This document shows positions 1-7,523 of a stretch of 64,000 nt of DNA, piece after piece. This DNA comes from CAVYGN01 sp963796325. Its GTDB lineage: Bacteria > Spirochaetota > Brevinematia > Brevinematales > JAOACQ01. The number at the start of each line of letters is the position of its first letter. Within the stretch, counting starts at the first letter, position 1. The DNA is taken from the NCBI GenBank assembly GCA_963796325.1, contig CAWCLF010000001.1, positions 1,612,001 through 1,676,000 on the forward strand. Reading direction: 5' to 3'. Both the position numbers and the translations under genes were made by a program. A model generated the notes under the pieces. That model worked only from the letters and a program-made list of their open reading frames with translations. It was not told the DNA's origin and made no database searches.

Positions 1-1030
1 TTATCGATCCGTTCAAAGTATATTGCCAGGAAAGCTGATTAATGTTGGTATACTGGCTGTCGGGAGATATATGCGTATAACGGTCATTTTGCACGTCATA
101 AAAGGTCCTTAGATCGTTAGCTCCCTGGAATGTGATATTAAGGCTCTGTACGACTCCTACCGGTTTCACAAGGTTATAGTTCAATAAGAAATACTGCCCC
201 AGCCTTTCGTAGAAATCGAGCCCCAGGCCCCATGATCCGTTAAGCCATTCCTGGAAAAGCAGGGTATTCATCAGGTAATAACCGATCCTTTTTTCCTGTC
301 CGAAGGCGGTTTTGATCCCGGTTTTTTTTTCCCATCTCATGAAAAAGGGGAAATACAGGAAATTCCCTTCGCCGACCGTATATGTGACATCAAAAGCATA
401 TATGAGATCGTCTTTGAAATACCAGAGCCGCTGGGAATAAAAGTGATAGTAAGGAAATTCAGACGGGGTGAATGTAAAACTGACATCATCGAGCACAACC
501 CGTTTTTCAGACAGGATCGTAGCCTTAGCGGCATGGTAATACCATCCCCCTTCTCCTGCCGACAGATTGATAGATCCTGTCTGAACCCCGAAACTTGAAC
601 CTCTGACAAACGAGCGGACGTTTCTCAGCATTCCGGTTTTTGTTTCCGGATTGAAAGACATAAAATCGGCAAGATATATCGAGTCTCCGTACCTGAATTC
701 GACCTTGTCGTATGCTGTTATATCCGTTACCTTGTTGGATTTTGAAGTTACGATCACTGTCCTGGCTTTAAGCATATTATTATCGAACCTGATTTTTACA
801 TTGCCTATGAATTTTATCTGTGTAAGATTTTCCTTTTCGAAATTCTGAAGGAATACCTCATCGTAATTGTCGAAAATAAGATTTCTTCCGGTATTTGTTG
901 CCGATGCATCCGCTTCATTGACCTGATTTGACGCATTAGCCTGGCTGTTGGATATTTCGGCTGAAAAAAAACGCAGGGGAACAAAAACAACAATCCCCGT
1001 CATAATTATTAACAGTCTCTTTGAGATCAA
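1..1030 (-). CDS. lptD: LptD-like outer-membrane LPS assembly protein, N-terminal part (runs off the window)
   Basis: I translated the minus strand by hand; the open frame continues past base 1, so only about 343 N-terminal residues are present. A TTG start (complement of 1028-1030) is preceded by GGAG at good spacing and opens a signal peptide, LISKRLLIIM followed by a hydrophobic stretch. An OstA/LptA-like beta-jellyroll segment follows (around residues 60-150, with NVKIRF and repeated short strands), then an aromatic-rich beta-strand region typical of the barrel of LptD/organic-solvent-tolerance proteins. LptD inserts lipopolysaccharide into the outer leaflet. LptF and partial LptG lie at the other end of this window, which fits a diderm with LPS. 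The next in-frame ATG (complement of 1001-1003) would remove the KR of the signal peptide, so TTG is preferred. The family call rests on fold pattern and could instead be a smaller LptA/OstA-type paralogue. Confidence 0.7.
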   Translation of the reverse strand, partial: MISKRLLIIMTGIVVFVPLRFFSAEISNSQANASNQVNEADASATNTGRNLIFDNYDEVFLQNFEKENLTQIKFIGNVKIRFDNNMLKARTVIVTSKSNKVTDITAYDKVEFRYGDSIYLADFMSFNPETKTGMLRNVRSFVRGSSFGVQTGSINLSAGEGGWYYHAAKATILSEKRVVLDDVSFTFTPSEFPYYHFYSQRLWYFKDDLIYAFDVTYTVGEGNFLYFPFFMRWEKKTGIKTAFGQEKRIGYYLMNTLLFQEWLNGSWGLGLDFYERLGQYFLLNYNLVKPVGVVQSLNITFQGANDLRTFYDVQNDRYTHISPDSQYTNINQLSWQYTLNGSI

Positions 1031-1174
1031 GTGCCGCTCCGGATATTTATAGTGGGTAAAATTGTCAGTTTTACTGGGTTCAATAATATATTTATAAATA
1101 TTATTCAACGATGTAGTGAGCCCGGAACCGGGGAAAATGCGGTTAGTTCCGCTTTTTATTCCAATATAGCGGAT

Positions 1175-1203
1175 ATTATATACCATTTTTCCCGAAATGT
1201 CAG
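1175..1203 (-). promoter_or_regulatory. Predicted sigma70-type promoter for the lptD-like gene
   Basis: On the minus strand CTGACA (complement of 1198-1203) is separated by 17 bases from TATAAT (complement of 1175-1180). It would give a leader of roughly 140 bases before the TTG start. The rest of the 1031-1304 gap holds nothing else I can name. Confidence 0.55.
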
Positions 1204-1304
1204 TCTATTTTTCATCGGAATGATCGGGTAAAATGTGGACTTTTTAAATAAATAACTTTAGAATTCTCACTTGCGGGAAATTTGCCCTTTTAGAGGTTAT
1301 TTTA

Positions 1305-2603
1305 ATGGTTCCTGAATCTCCGAGGATTTACAATATTTTTCCTCGACTGTTCGGCATAATGCAGGCATGGGAAGAACATCTCTACAGGATCAGGGAACTG
1401 GATTTTAACTGGATATACCTCAATCCCTTCCAGTATTCCGGATTTTCCGGCAGCCTTTATTCTATAAAAGATTATTACGGCATCAACCCGATGTTTGTAA
1501 ATACAGGAAGCCCGTTGTCCCCTGTTTTACAGCTGAAGGCTTTTGTAAAAAAATGTCATCGCCTCGGTTTAAATGTCATGATGGATCTTGTCATCAATCA
1601 TACCGCAAAAGACCATCCTTTTACGATCGAAAGGCAGTCATGGTATAAAAAAAATGAAAAAGGGGAAATCGTCAGCCCGGGGGCCTGGGAAAACGGTTCA
1701 TGGATCGAGTGGGGAGATCTTGCAGAAATCGATAACAGGTGTTCTTCGGACAGGGAAGGATTATGGAATTACTGGAAGGACCTTGTAGATTTTTATATAA
1801 ATGCCGGATTCGACGGTTTCCGGGCCGATGCTGCTTATAATATTCCGGCGGAATTATGGGATATATTGATCACTTCCGGAAAAAAGAGGAATAGGGATAT
1901 AAAATTTTTCGCAGAAAGCCTGGGCTGTCCGATTGATAAAACTATTGAACTTGCAGGGGCAGGATTCGATTTCATTTTTAACAGTTCGAAGTGGTGGAAT
2001 TACAGGGACGGCTGGCTCCTCGAACAATATGAGAAGACAATGAATATCGCGCCATCGGTATCGTTCCCGGAATCGCATGATACATTGAGACTTGCATTCG
2101 AATCGGGCGGCAGAATAGACCTTATCAGGCAAAGGGCCGTTTTTACCGCATTTTTTTCGTCGGGATGGATGATCCCGGCTGGTTTTGAATACGGTTTCCT
2201 GAAAAAACCGGATGTGGTTAAAACATTACCCTCCGATTGGGAAAATGTTAATATCGATCTTACAGGATTTATAAGGGAGATAAATTCTTTCAGAAAAAAA
2301 TATGAGATTTTCAACCGGGAAACATCGATGGAACCGGTAGATTTAGGACCTCAGAGGGATATTATGATGCTTGTCAAGACTGACCTTAAATACAATGAAT
2401 CGGCTTTGATAATGATCAACAGGAGCGGTTCCGTTCATTATTCGATAACTCCATCGGAAATTGAAGAATTGCGTCCTTATTCAAAGATAAACTGCCGGTG
2501 CAGCGTATTTCCCGGCGAAGACGGAGGAAAAATTAAATTCTCCGGCATGACCTTTGAACTCGAGCCAAACGAAGCAAAGATAATTTATATAAAGTATTTG
2601 TAG
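1305..2603 (+). CDS. GH13 alpha-amylase-family glycoside hydrolase/transferase
   Basis: This 432-residue protein is a cytoplasmic (no signal peptide) TIM-barrel enzyme of glycoside hydrolase family 13, acting on alpha-glucans. The family signatures are in order: VINHT at residues 96-100, GFRAD with the nucleophile Asp175, FFAES with the acid/base Glu204, and ESHD with the third carboxylate Asp259. A C-terminal beta-rich domain (about 340-432) fits the GH13 C domain. The barrel is compact and no starch-binding domain is seen. The ATG has AGAGG upstream. The exact specificity (alpha-amylase, maltosyltransferase or similar) cannot be told. It stands alone, divergent from the lptD-like gene and convergent with the yraN cluster, with only 10 bases between stop codons. 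Confidence 0.85.
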   Translation: MVPESPRIYNIFPRLFGIMQAWEEHLYRIRELDFNWIYLNPFQYSGFSGSLYSIKDYYGINPMFVNTGSPLSPVLQLKAFVKKCHRLGLNVMMDLVINHTAKDHPFTIERQSWYKKNEKGEIVSPGAWENGSWIEWGDLAEIDNRCSSDREGLWNYWKDLVDFYINAGFDGFRADAAYNIPAELWDILITSGKKRNRDIKFFAESLGCPIDKTIELAGAGFDFIFNSSKWWNYRDGWLLEQYEKTMNIAPSVSFPESHDTLRLAFESGGRIDLIRQRAVFTAFFSSGWMIPAGFEYGFLKKPDVVKTLPSDWENVNIDLTGFIREINSFRKKYEIFNRETSMEPVDLGPQRDIMMLVKTDLKYNESALIMINRSGSVHYSITPSEIEELRPYSKINCRCSVFPGEDGGKIKFSGMTFELEPNEAKIIYIKYL

Positions 2604-2613
2604 AAGGGAGGGA

Positions 2614-2823
2614 TTATTTCAGGTCCTTCTGGTCGATATAACCTTCAAGCATCGCCTTACTGATATTTTCAGCCAGTTTTTCAATAGCGAACGAGATGTA
2701 ATTCGGGTCCTTTATTTTCTTCCTCAGTTGTTCCATCCTGGTCTGTGAGAGGGAACTGGAATTGGTTTTGACAATAATCCGATGAAAATTTCTTTTTTTC
2801 TCAATGAGAATATCGTCAATCAC
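2614..2823 (-). CDS. Small hypothetical protein, weakly FlgM-like
   Basis: The 69-residue protein starts at GTG, with GGAG six bases upstream. It is helical and charged. The segment from RMEQLRKKI to the LAENISKAMLEG stretch resembles the helical C-terminal half of anti-sigma-28 factor FlgM (charged helix, a turn with Tyr, a second helix ending in Leu-rich residues). It is the last gene of the minus-strand cluster with FliK-like and FlhB-C-like genes, so a flagellar regulatory link is plausible. The resemblance is weak and no catalytic motif is present; 'hypothetical' is the safe name. Confidence 0.5.
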   Translation of the reverse strand: MIDDILIEKKRNFHRIIVKTNSSSLSQTRMEQLRKKIKDPNYISFAIEKLAENISKAMLEGYIDQKDLK

Positions 2824-2841
2824 ATTTTTCTCCGGTTAAAT

Positions 2842-3198
2842 CTAATAAAATGATACTATATGCTTAATATCCGGTTCCCCGCCGCAAAGATTCACAAACA
2901 CTGCATCCACACGAACCTCGTTGTAATCAATCTTTGATATATTAATATACATTTCGGCACTTTTTAAAATCCTATTAATTTTTATGTCATTAATCGATAA
3001 TTCGATATCGTTTATATTCCGTATCGATCTTGTTTTAACCTCTACCAGGACCAAAACGTCCTTATCGGAGAATATAAGATCGATTTCCCCGAATTTCGTC
3101 CTGAAATTTGATTCAAGATATTTATATCCTTTACCTGTCAAGTATTGTTTTGCAAGGATTTCGCCCTTTCTGCCGATCGCGCTGAAAAACATTTTCAA
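2842..3198 (-). CDS. yraN: YraN family (UPF0102) putative endonuclease
   Basis: This 118-residue protein has the UPF0102 pattern: GRKGEILAKQYL near the N terminus, then NFRTKFGEIDLI and VLVLVEVKTRS, which give the Glu/Asp/Glu-x-Lys nuclease core of the restriction-endonuclease-like fold. The biochemical role is not firmly established; a Holliday-junction or DNA-repair nuclease activity has been suggested from fold. The first start is TTG at 3198, overlapping the TGA of the HD-GYP gene (TTGA); an ATG two codons later (3192) is the alternative. In other bacteria yraN often neighbours rnhB and the FlhB-C-like gene, and that neighbourhood is kept here apart from rnhB. Confidence 0.88.
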   Translation of the reverse strand: MKMFFSAIGRKGEILAKQYLTGKGYKYLESNFRTKFGEIDLIFSDKDVLVLVEVKTRSIRNINDIELSINDIKINRILKSAEMYINISKIDYNEVRVDAVFVNLCGGEPDIKHIVSFY

Positions 3199-4352
3199 TC
3201 TTTTTTAAACTGTTTGGCCTGAAGGGCTCTGACGATATGTATATCCCTTTCTTTTGAGAGTTTAATGACCGTCCCGTCGGCGACATCGTCCCCGAATTCG
3301 TCCTTTATTATCCTGACAGTCGGCCTGAACGGCGAAACGGGGTCGGAAGCTATTACAGTGGCTACGGATTTATTGCTGAGCTGGACATAGCATCCTACAG
3401 GATAGATCGACATCATATTAATGAAAACCTTGAGTATATCGGGATCGAATTTTTTAGATCCTTCACCGAGAACCAGCTTCATAGCATCGTAAAAGTCTTT
3501 GCCTTCCCTGTAAACCCTGTCCTTGGTCAGGGCCTCGTATGTATCGACTATAGAAACGATTTTACTCATCTCCGAGATTTCATGACCCTTGATTCTTCTC
3601 GGATAACCGGATCCGTCGAATTTTTCATGATGTTCAAGCCCGACCCTGGCGACTTCTATAGGCAGGTTAAACTCCTTGGCTATGATCTGGTAGCTGTACA
3701 CCGGGTGGGTTTTGACCTGGTTGTATTCGTCGGAGCTCAGTTTTTCCTCTTTTTCAATGATATATGCCGGCACCTTGACCATTCCGATATCGTAAACAAG
3801 CGCCGCAAGGGCGAGATTAACAAGCTTGACAAGAGAATATCCCAGCTTCTGGCCTAAAAGTACCGATAAAATCGTCGTGTTGATAATATGAGTGGCAAGG
3901 TAATCGCCTTTACCTGCAATATTTACAAGGTTAATGAACAATTCGGTCTTTTTTTCCGCCATAATGGTATTGACAATTCTGGTCGCCAGCTTCTGGACTT
4001 TTTCAGTGTCAATATTCTGCTCGTTGCGGTACCTGTTGTATGTCGAATTTATTGATGTTATACATTCCCTGTAGAAATCCAGGTATTTTGCCGTATCTTT
4101 ATCCAGGACTATGCTTTTTTTTTCTGCAGCCTGCTTTTGAGGAGCTTCACCGATTCTGTCGGGAGATGTTTCGCCTATCATATCTCCCGCCGTTTCGACA
4201 TATTTGACGTTTCTGCTCCTGAGATTTGAAAGAAGATAATTGTCGAGAACTTTTCCGGCCGGCAATACTATATTAAGATTATTATCAAATAAAGATTTGT
4301 TAAATTTCATTCCGGGCCGAAGACCATCCAGTTCTATTTTTCTCATTGGCAT
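3195..4352 (-). CDS. HD-GYP domain protein with a degenerate HD motif
   Basis: The 385-residue protein has an N-terminal DUF3391-like beta domain (about 4-55: LRPGMKFNKS, then LPAGKVLD) and a C-terminal HD-GYP domain (about 140-330). HD-GYP domains normally hydrolyse cyclic di-GMP. Here the first metal His (H155), the THP histidine (H216), HHEKFDGSGYP (H241, H242, GYP 249-251) and Asp270 are kept. The eponymous HD, however, reads YD at 187-188 (LVYDIGMVKVP), and the usual Lys after DIG is Met. Loss of the metal-bridging His suggests altered or lost catalysis, possibly a c-di-GMP sensor. ATG is preceded by GGAGG. It lies between FlhB-C-like and yraN genes on one transcript. Confidence 0.88.
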   Translation of the reverse strand: MPMRKIELDGLRPGMKFNKSLFDNNLNIVLPAGKVLDNYLLSNLRSRNVKYVETAGDMIGETSPDRIGEAPQKQAAEKKSIVLDKDTAKYLDFYRECITSINSTYNRYRNEQNIDTEKVQKLATRIVNTIMAEKKTELFINLVNIAGKGDYLATHIINTTILSVLLGQKLGYSLVKLVNLALAALVYDIGMVKVPAYIIEKEEKLSSDEYNQVKTHPVYSYQIIAKEFNLPIEVARVGLEHHEKFDGSGYPRRIKGHEISEMSKIVSIVDTYEALTKDRVYREGKDFYDAMKLVLGEGSKKFDPDILKVFINMMSIYPVGCYVQLSNKSVATVIASDPVSPFRPTVRIIKDEFGDDVADGTVIKLSKERDIHIVRALQAKQFKKD

Positions 4353-4375
4353 ATAGTGTCCTCCGTGGCCTTGTT

Positions 4376-4624
4376 TTACCCCTTTAAAGAATAAACGAAA
4401 CTGAAAATTTCAGCAACTATTGTATATAATTCTGCAGGTATTTCCTCATTTTGCCTGAGCCTGTAAAGAGAATCCGCAAGCTTGTCGTTTCTGTAAATCG
4501 GCACATGATTTTTTTTAGCCAGCGATATTATATATTCTCCAACCGCTCCAATACCCTTGGCCAGGATATAAGGTGCTTCATCCGTAGTTTCATCGTATTT
4601 TAATGCCACAGCCCTGTCCTGCAT
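4376..4624 (-). CDS. FlhB C-terminal-domain homologue (YlqH-like)
   Basis: The 82-residue protein matches the cytoplasmic C-terminal domain of FlhB, the flagellar type III export switch protein. The pattern is AVALKYDETTDEAPYILAKG, then a helix, then HVPIYRNDKLADSLY, IPAELY and a final hydrophobic helix. The transmembrane half and the autocleaved NPTH site of full FlhB are absent. Such stand-alone FlhB-C proteins (B. subtilis YlqH type) are common and usually sit after a FliK-like gene, as here (21 bases downstream of it). The ATG has GGAGG upstream. The export substrate or partner is unknown. Confidence 0.85.
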   Translation of the reverse strand: MQDRAVALKYDETTDEAPYILAKGIGAVGEYIISLAKKNHVPIYRNDKLADSLYRLRQNEEIPAELYTIVAEIFSFVYSLKG

Positions 4625-4645
4625 AACCGCCTCCGTTATTATCTT

Positions 4646-5668
4646 TTATACTGATATATCTATATTGAATAATTCTTCTTTATGTTTTACAATACTCTCC
4701 CTGTTTTCCCCCTCCCAGAACATGAACCTGTGTAATAGAGGAAGAACAGCCAGGGTTATTCTTCGGCCCCGGGCAATGCTTCCGAACAGCACTACTGCAT
4801 TTTGAGAATATTTTTCAAGAGCCGCCTTATTCTGCAAAAGGAATTTATCGTCAAGATAAACCCTGATGGAAATGAATGATTCCGAGTAATCCGACACAAG
4901 TATAAACGGTCCGGTTTGCCCGCTGCCGAAATCGAAATAGAATCTTGTGAATCCGTTATTTTCCTCTTTCCTCCATTGAACCGGAATGTCATTGTGCCTG
5001 TAATCCTCGGTCCCAATGAAATATTTACCGTCATTTCCAAAAAAGATCCTGAAAATTTCCTGGAGAATTCCAGCCGTACCGGCCGGATTTTTATTTTTAT
5101 CTTCAGATGTCCTGTTTAAAAGAGGCTTCTTCCGGTTAAGCATTTTCAGGATTGTTTTAAAATTCAGCAGGAGTTCTGCGAATTTTTCATCGATAACGAG
5201 TCCCGCTTCAATGAACAGGGCTATCAGTCCGGCGAATTCCGGCCCTTCTTTTAAGAGCGCCGCATGTACTGTCCTGAGGTTGTCCCTTTCGAATTTCAGA
5301 CCCTTGTTGTAAATAATGCCGGCGGCATTTAAGTAACTTTCCTCAACGGGCAGGTTTTTTTCCGTTAAAATGATCCTGAAATTTTCGAGCAGGCTCGATT
5401 CCTTTTTATTTTTGAGATACCCTGAACTGATAAGCGACCCGAGGACCCTGAGCCTGACAATAAGGTTCCCGTTTTCTTCTTTCCCCTGTTCAACGAGCGC
5501 AAAAAAGCTGTCGCCGACATCCGTTCCGATTGCCGCTTTTGCCTTAAGGCCGTTTATTTCTATATTGGCCGTATCGGCGTCCCTATCTATTATTTTTACA
5601 TTGACAATCCTGTCGGGCTTGAGATTCCTTAAAAGAACGGGATCGGAGTTCAATATTCTTACATTCAA
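4646..5668 (-). CDS. FliK/YlqG-like protein of the orphan FlhB-C cluster
   Basis: This 340-residue protein begins at a TTG with GGAGG eight bases upstream. The N-terminal third is beta-rich (about 18-95, with VKIIDRDADTANIEINGLKAK, an OB-like pattern, quoted in part). The middle is helical (about 95-185) and the C-terminal part (about 225-320) has alternating strands FTRFYFDFGSGQTGPFILVS and SFISIRVYLDD like the FliK C-terminal domain. Known neighbours in other bacteria pair a FliK-like YlqG with an FlhB-C-like YlqH, and the same order is seen here. Function is inferred only from this context; it may act in a flagellar or other export checkpoint. Confidence 0.65.
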   Translation of the reverse strand: MNVRILNSDPVLLRNLKPDRIVNVKIIDRDADTANIEINGLKAKAAIGTDVGDSFFALVEQGKEENGNLIVRLRVLGSLISSGYLKNKKESSLLENFRIILTEKNLPVEESYLNAAGIIYNKGLKFERDNLRTVHAALLKEGPEFAGLIALFIEAGLVIDEKFAELLLNFKTILKMLNRKKPLLNRTSEDKNKNPAGTAGILQEIFRIFFGNDGKYFIGTEDYRHNDIPVQWRKEENNGFTRFYFDFGSGQTGPFILVSDYSESFISIRVYLDDKFLLQNKAALEKYSQNAVVLFGSIARGRRITLAVLPLLHRFMFWEGENRESIVKHKEELFNIDISV

Positions 5669-5733
5669 AAAATAAACCTCCGGGTACTTTCTCTATTCCT
5701 GTTATCGGAATTATATCTTTTTTATTGAGATTC

Positions 5734-5773
5734 GGCAGTCGAAAGTCAACAGTACTGTCGACTGCAAACTGCC
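5734..5773. repeat. Intergenic dyad repeat, family A (GTCGACAGT type)
   Basis: The 40 bases form an imperfect palindrome: GGCAGTcgaaAGTCaACAG faces CTGTcGACTgcaaACTGCC around a TA centre. The words AGTCGAC and GGCAGT recur in other intergenic copies at 13093, 58131 and 59804. It lies between the divergent FliK-like and sigma-factor genes. Confidence 0.7.
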
Positions 5774-5851
5774 GGCTCTGCGGTTGAAATATTGCTTTTT
5801 TGCATCTTTTAAGATATTTTAATACTTAATTGATTATAAGGCCGGGGAGAA

Positions 5852-6379
5852 ATGATGGCAGGCAGCCTTGAAAAGGAATTTGAGCTTTTTTTTAAAGAAA
5901 ATGAGAATATACTCTACAGGATAATAAGGGGATTTACAGATTCTAAAGACTCGGCGAAAGATATAGTTATGGAAGCTATGATGATAGTTTACGACAGATG
6001 GGAAAAGGTAAGAAATTTTAATAACAGAACCGGATATGCCGTCAGGGTGGCCATCAACAAGGCAAAGAAGAATTTAATGATGAGGCGTTTGAAAAGCTGG
6101 CTTGTTTTCCAGCCTGATGAAGAATTGCTTTCAAATGCAAGCACCCTGGAAAGTCCGGAGGATTTTGCGGTGTATAGAGATCAGGAGAAATGGCTTGCCG
6201 AAGAGCTCGACAATTTAAAGGAAAATGAAAAACGGATTATTCTTTTAAAAGATATGGAAAAAAAGAAATTTGAAGATATATCGGCGCTGCTCAATATGAA
6301 ACTGCCCACAGTAAAATCAATTTACCGGAGGGGCAAACTAAAATTAACAAGGAGCTGGGAGGTCAGGTATGCGGAATAA
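5852..6379 (+). CDS. ECF-type RNA polymerase sigma factor
   Basis: The 175-residue protein has only the two core sigma regions of extracytoplasmic-function sigma factors. Region 2 is at about 8-75 (DSAKDIVMEAMMIVYDRW, then the Arg/Lys-rich end at RVAINKAKKNLMMRR). Region 4 is at about 115-170 (EKRIILLKDMEKKKFEDIS, then LPTVKSIYRRGKLKL, a helix-turn-helix). It directs RNA polymerase to stress or envelope genes. The start has GGGGAG upstream. It overlaps by 11 bases the next gene, a zinc-finger anti-sigma factor, and an exported protein follows, so it probably senses an envelope signal. Confidence 0.93.
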   Translation: MMAGSLEKEFELFFKENENILYRIIRGFTDSKDSAKDIVMEAMMIVYDRWEKVRNFNNRTGYAVRVAINKAKKNLMMRRLKSWLVFQPDEELLSNASTLESPEDFAVYRDQEKWLAEELDNLKENEKRIILLKDMEKKKFEDISALLNMKLPTVKSIYRRGKLKLTRSWEVRYAE

Positions 6380-6839
6380 AGAATGCGGAAAAATAATGGC
6401 TTTACTTGACGGCGTAGCGGGAATGCTCCCGGCGGCGGCTCTTGCGGAAAATGAAGAACTGATCGGCCGGCATATAAAGAATTGTTCCTCTTGCAGGGCT
6501 TATGCGAATGTTACGGCAGGCTTGAATTCACTTAAACCGAATGGAGAAAAAGTGGAGCTCTGGAACGAATTTTTAGCAAGAGCGGAGAATAGAAAAAAAT
6601 ATTACACATGGCGGCGGCCTGTTTATGCGGTATTGTCGTTAGTTCTTATAATAACAGTCTGCGCCGCCGTTTACTACATGGTCCCCTCTCTTTTTAAAAG
6701 CGGGACATCGATTTTATCCGTGAAGGAAAATAACAGCGAAAGCGTTAATGGTGAAAACGTTTCCAGCGTTGTGCAAGTTGAAAATTCAGGAGATAAAAGC
6801 GATCTTGATTATTATTACGAGATCTCTATGGATATCTGA
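6369..6839 (+). CDS. Zinc-finger anti-sigma factor, single-pass membrane protein
   Basis: The 156-residue protein has an N-terminal anti-sigma zinc-finger motif, HIKNCSSCRAY (His-x3-Cys-x2-Cys, about residues 35-45), preceded by a short helix. A transmembrane helix follows at about 82-103 (VYAVLSLVLIITVCAAVYYMV) with an extracytoplasmic tail of about 50 residues. It should bind and hold the sigma factor encoded immediately upstream (11-base overlap, so translationally coupled) and release it on an envelope signal. The start has GGAGGT upstream. The extracytoplasmic tail is acidic and Ser/Asn-rich with no recognised domain. Confidence 0.88.
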   Translation: MRNKECGKIMALLDGVAGMLPAAALAENEELIGRHIKNCSSCRAYANVTAGLNSLKPNGEKVELWNEFLARAENRKKYYTWRRPVYAVLSLVLIITVCAAVYYMVPSLFKSGTSILSVKENNSESVNGENVSSVVQVENSGDKSDLDYYYEISMDI

Positions 6840-6858
6840 ATGTTAACTTGGAGGATTT

Positions 6859-7452
6859 ATGAAATACGGGATATATACGGCAGCCCTTGGAATAATGCTT
6901 TTCTTATCATCAGGCCTGTCCGCTGAATCTACGAATCAGGCGGGAACGGGAGAACTGCAGGATCATGCCAACGCCCCCGGGCATGAAAGAGGGAGGGGGG
7001 AGTTTATGATGAGAAATCCCGAAGGTTTTTTATTGATACCCGAGGCCCGGGTTATTATAGAAACATACAGGATCAAGATAATGAAGGTCTTTTCGGAAGC
7101 CAGGGAAGCCAAGCTTAAGCTCAGGGAAAGGGCCAGGAACCTGAAACAGAATCTGGATGCGCTGGCCGACAAATACCAGTCGGACAAGTCCGTATCGAAA
7201 GATATCGTGTCGAATCTGAAGGATTTCAGGATCGTTCAGACACAGATCCAGAAAATCAATAGAAATGCCATGAAAAAGATCCAGGCGCTTGACGAAAACA
7301 GGCAAAGGGAACTTAAAGGCGCGGTTGACCGCTGGTTCGGCAAGATCGAATCGGATACTAATGAACTGGATAAGTTTATTGACGAGTATAAAAATCATGA
7401 AAGTTTCGAACCTCGTCACGATCAGCATGAAGAAAACGACCATGATTTCTGA
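6859..7452 (+). CDS. Exported coiled-coil protein of the ECF operon (Spy/CpxP-like organisation)
   Basis: The 197-residue protein has a signal peptide (residues 1-22, cleavage likely after LSAES). A flexible linker follows, then a long charged helical region (about 70-170, EAREAKLKLRERARNLKQ and so on) and a His/Asp/Glu-rich tail (HDQHEENDHDF). Its position 19 bases after the anti-sigma gene and its helical hairpin pattern resemble periplasmic Spy/CpxP-type chaperone or metal-sensor proteins, which often belong to envelope-stress operons. The LTxxQ motif of that family is not clearly present, so the link is by architecture only. The His-rich tail could bind metal. Confidence 0.7.
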   Translation: MKYGIYTAALGIMLFLSSGLSAESTNQAGTGELQDHANAPGHERGRGEFMMRNPEGFLLIPEARVIIETYRIKIMKVFSEAREAKLKLRERARNLKQNLDALADKYQSDKSVSKDIVSNLKDFRIVQTQIQKINRNAMKKIQALDENRQRELKGAVDRWFGKIESDTNELDKFIDEYKNHESFEPRHDQHEENDHDF

Positions 7453-7460
7453 TGGAATTA

Positions 7461-7510
7461 TCGGTAACGAGTTTCGAGTGGCGAGTAACGAGAAATCAAT
7501 TTCTCGTTAC
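7461..7510. repeat. Intergenic hairpin repeat, family B (GTAACGAG type)
   Basis: Two GTAACGAG words are followed by a perfect 12-base inverted repeat, GTAACGAGAAAT (7485-7496) and ATTTCTCGTTAC (7499-7510), with a two-base centre. It sits between convergent genes and may act as a bidirectional terminator, although no clear T-run follows. A related copy is at 59718. Confidence 0.7.
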
Positions 7511-7523
7511 TTCATACCCGTTA

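Noticed and set aside
1031..1231. Short plus-strand open frame (66 residues)
   Set aside because: It covers the lptD promoter and leader, has no ribosome site and no recognisable protein features.
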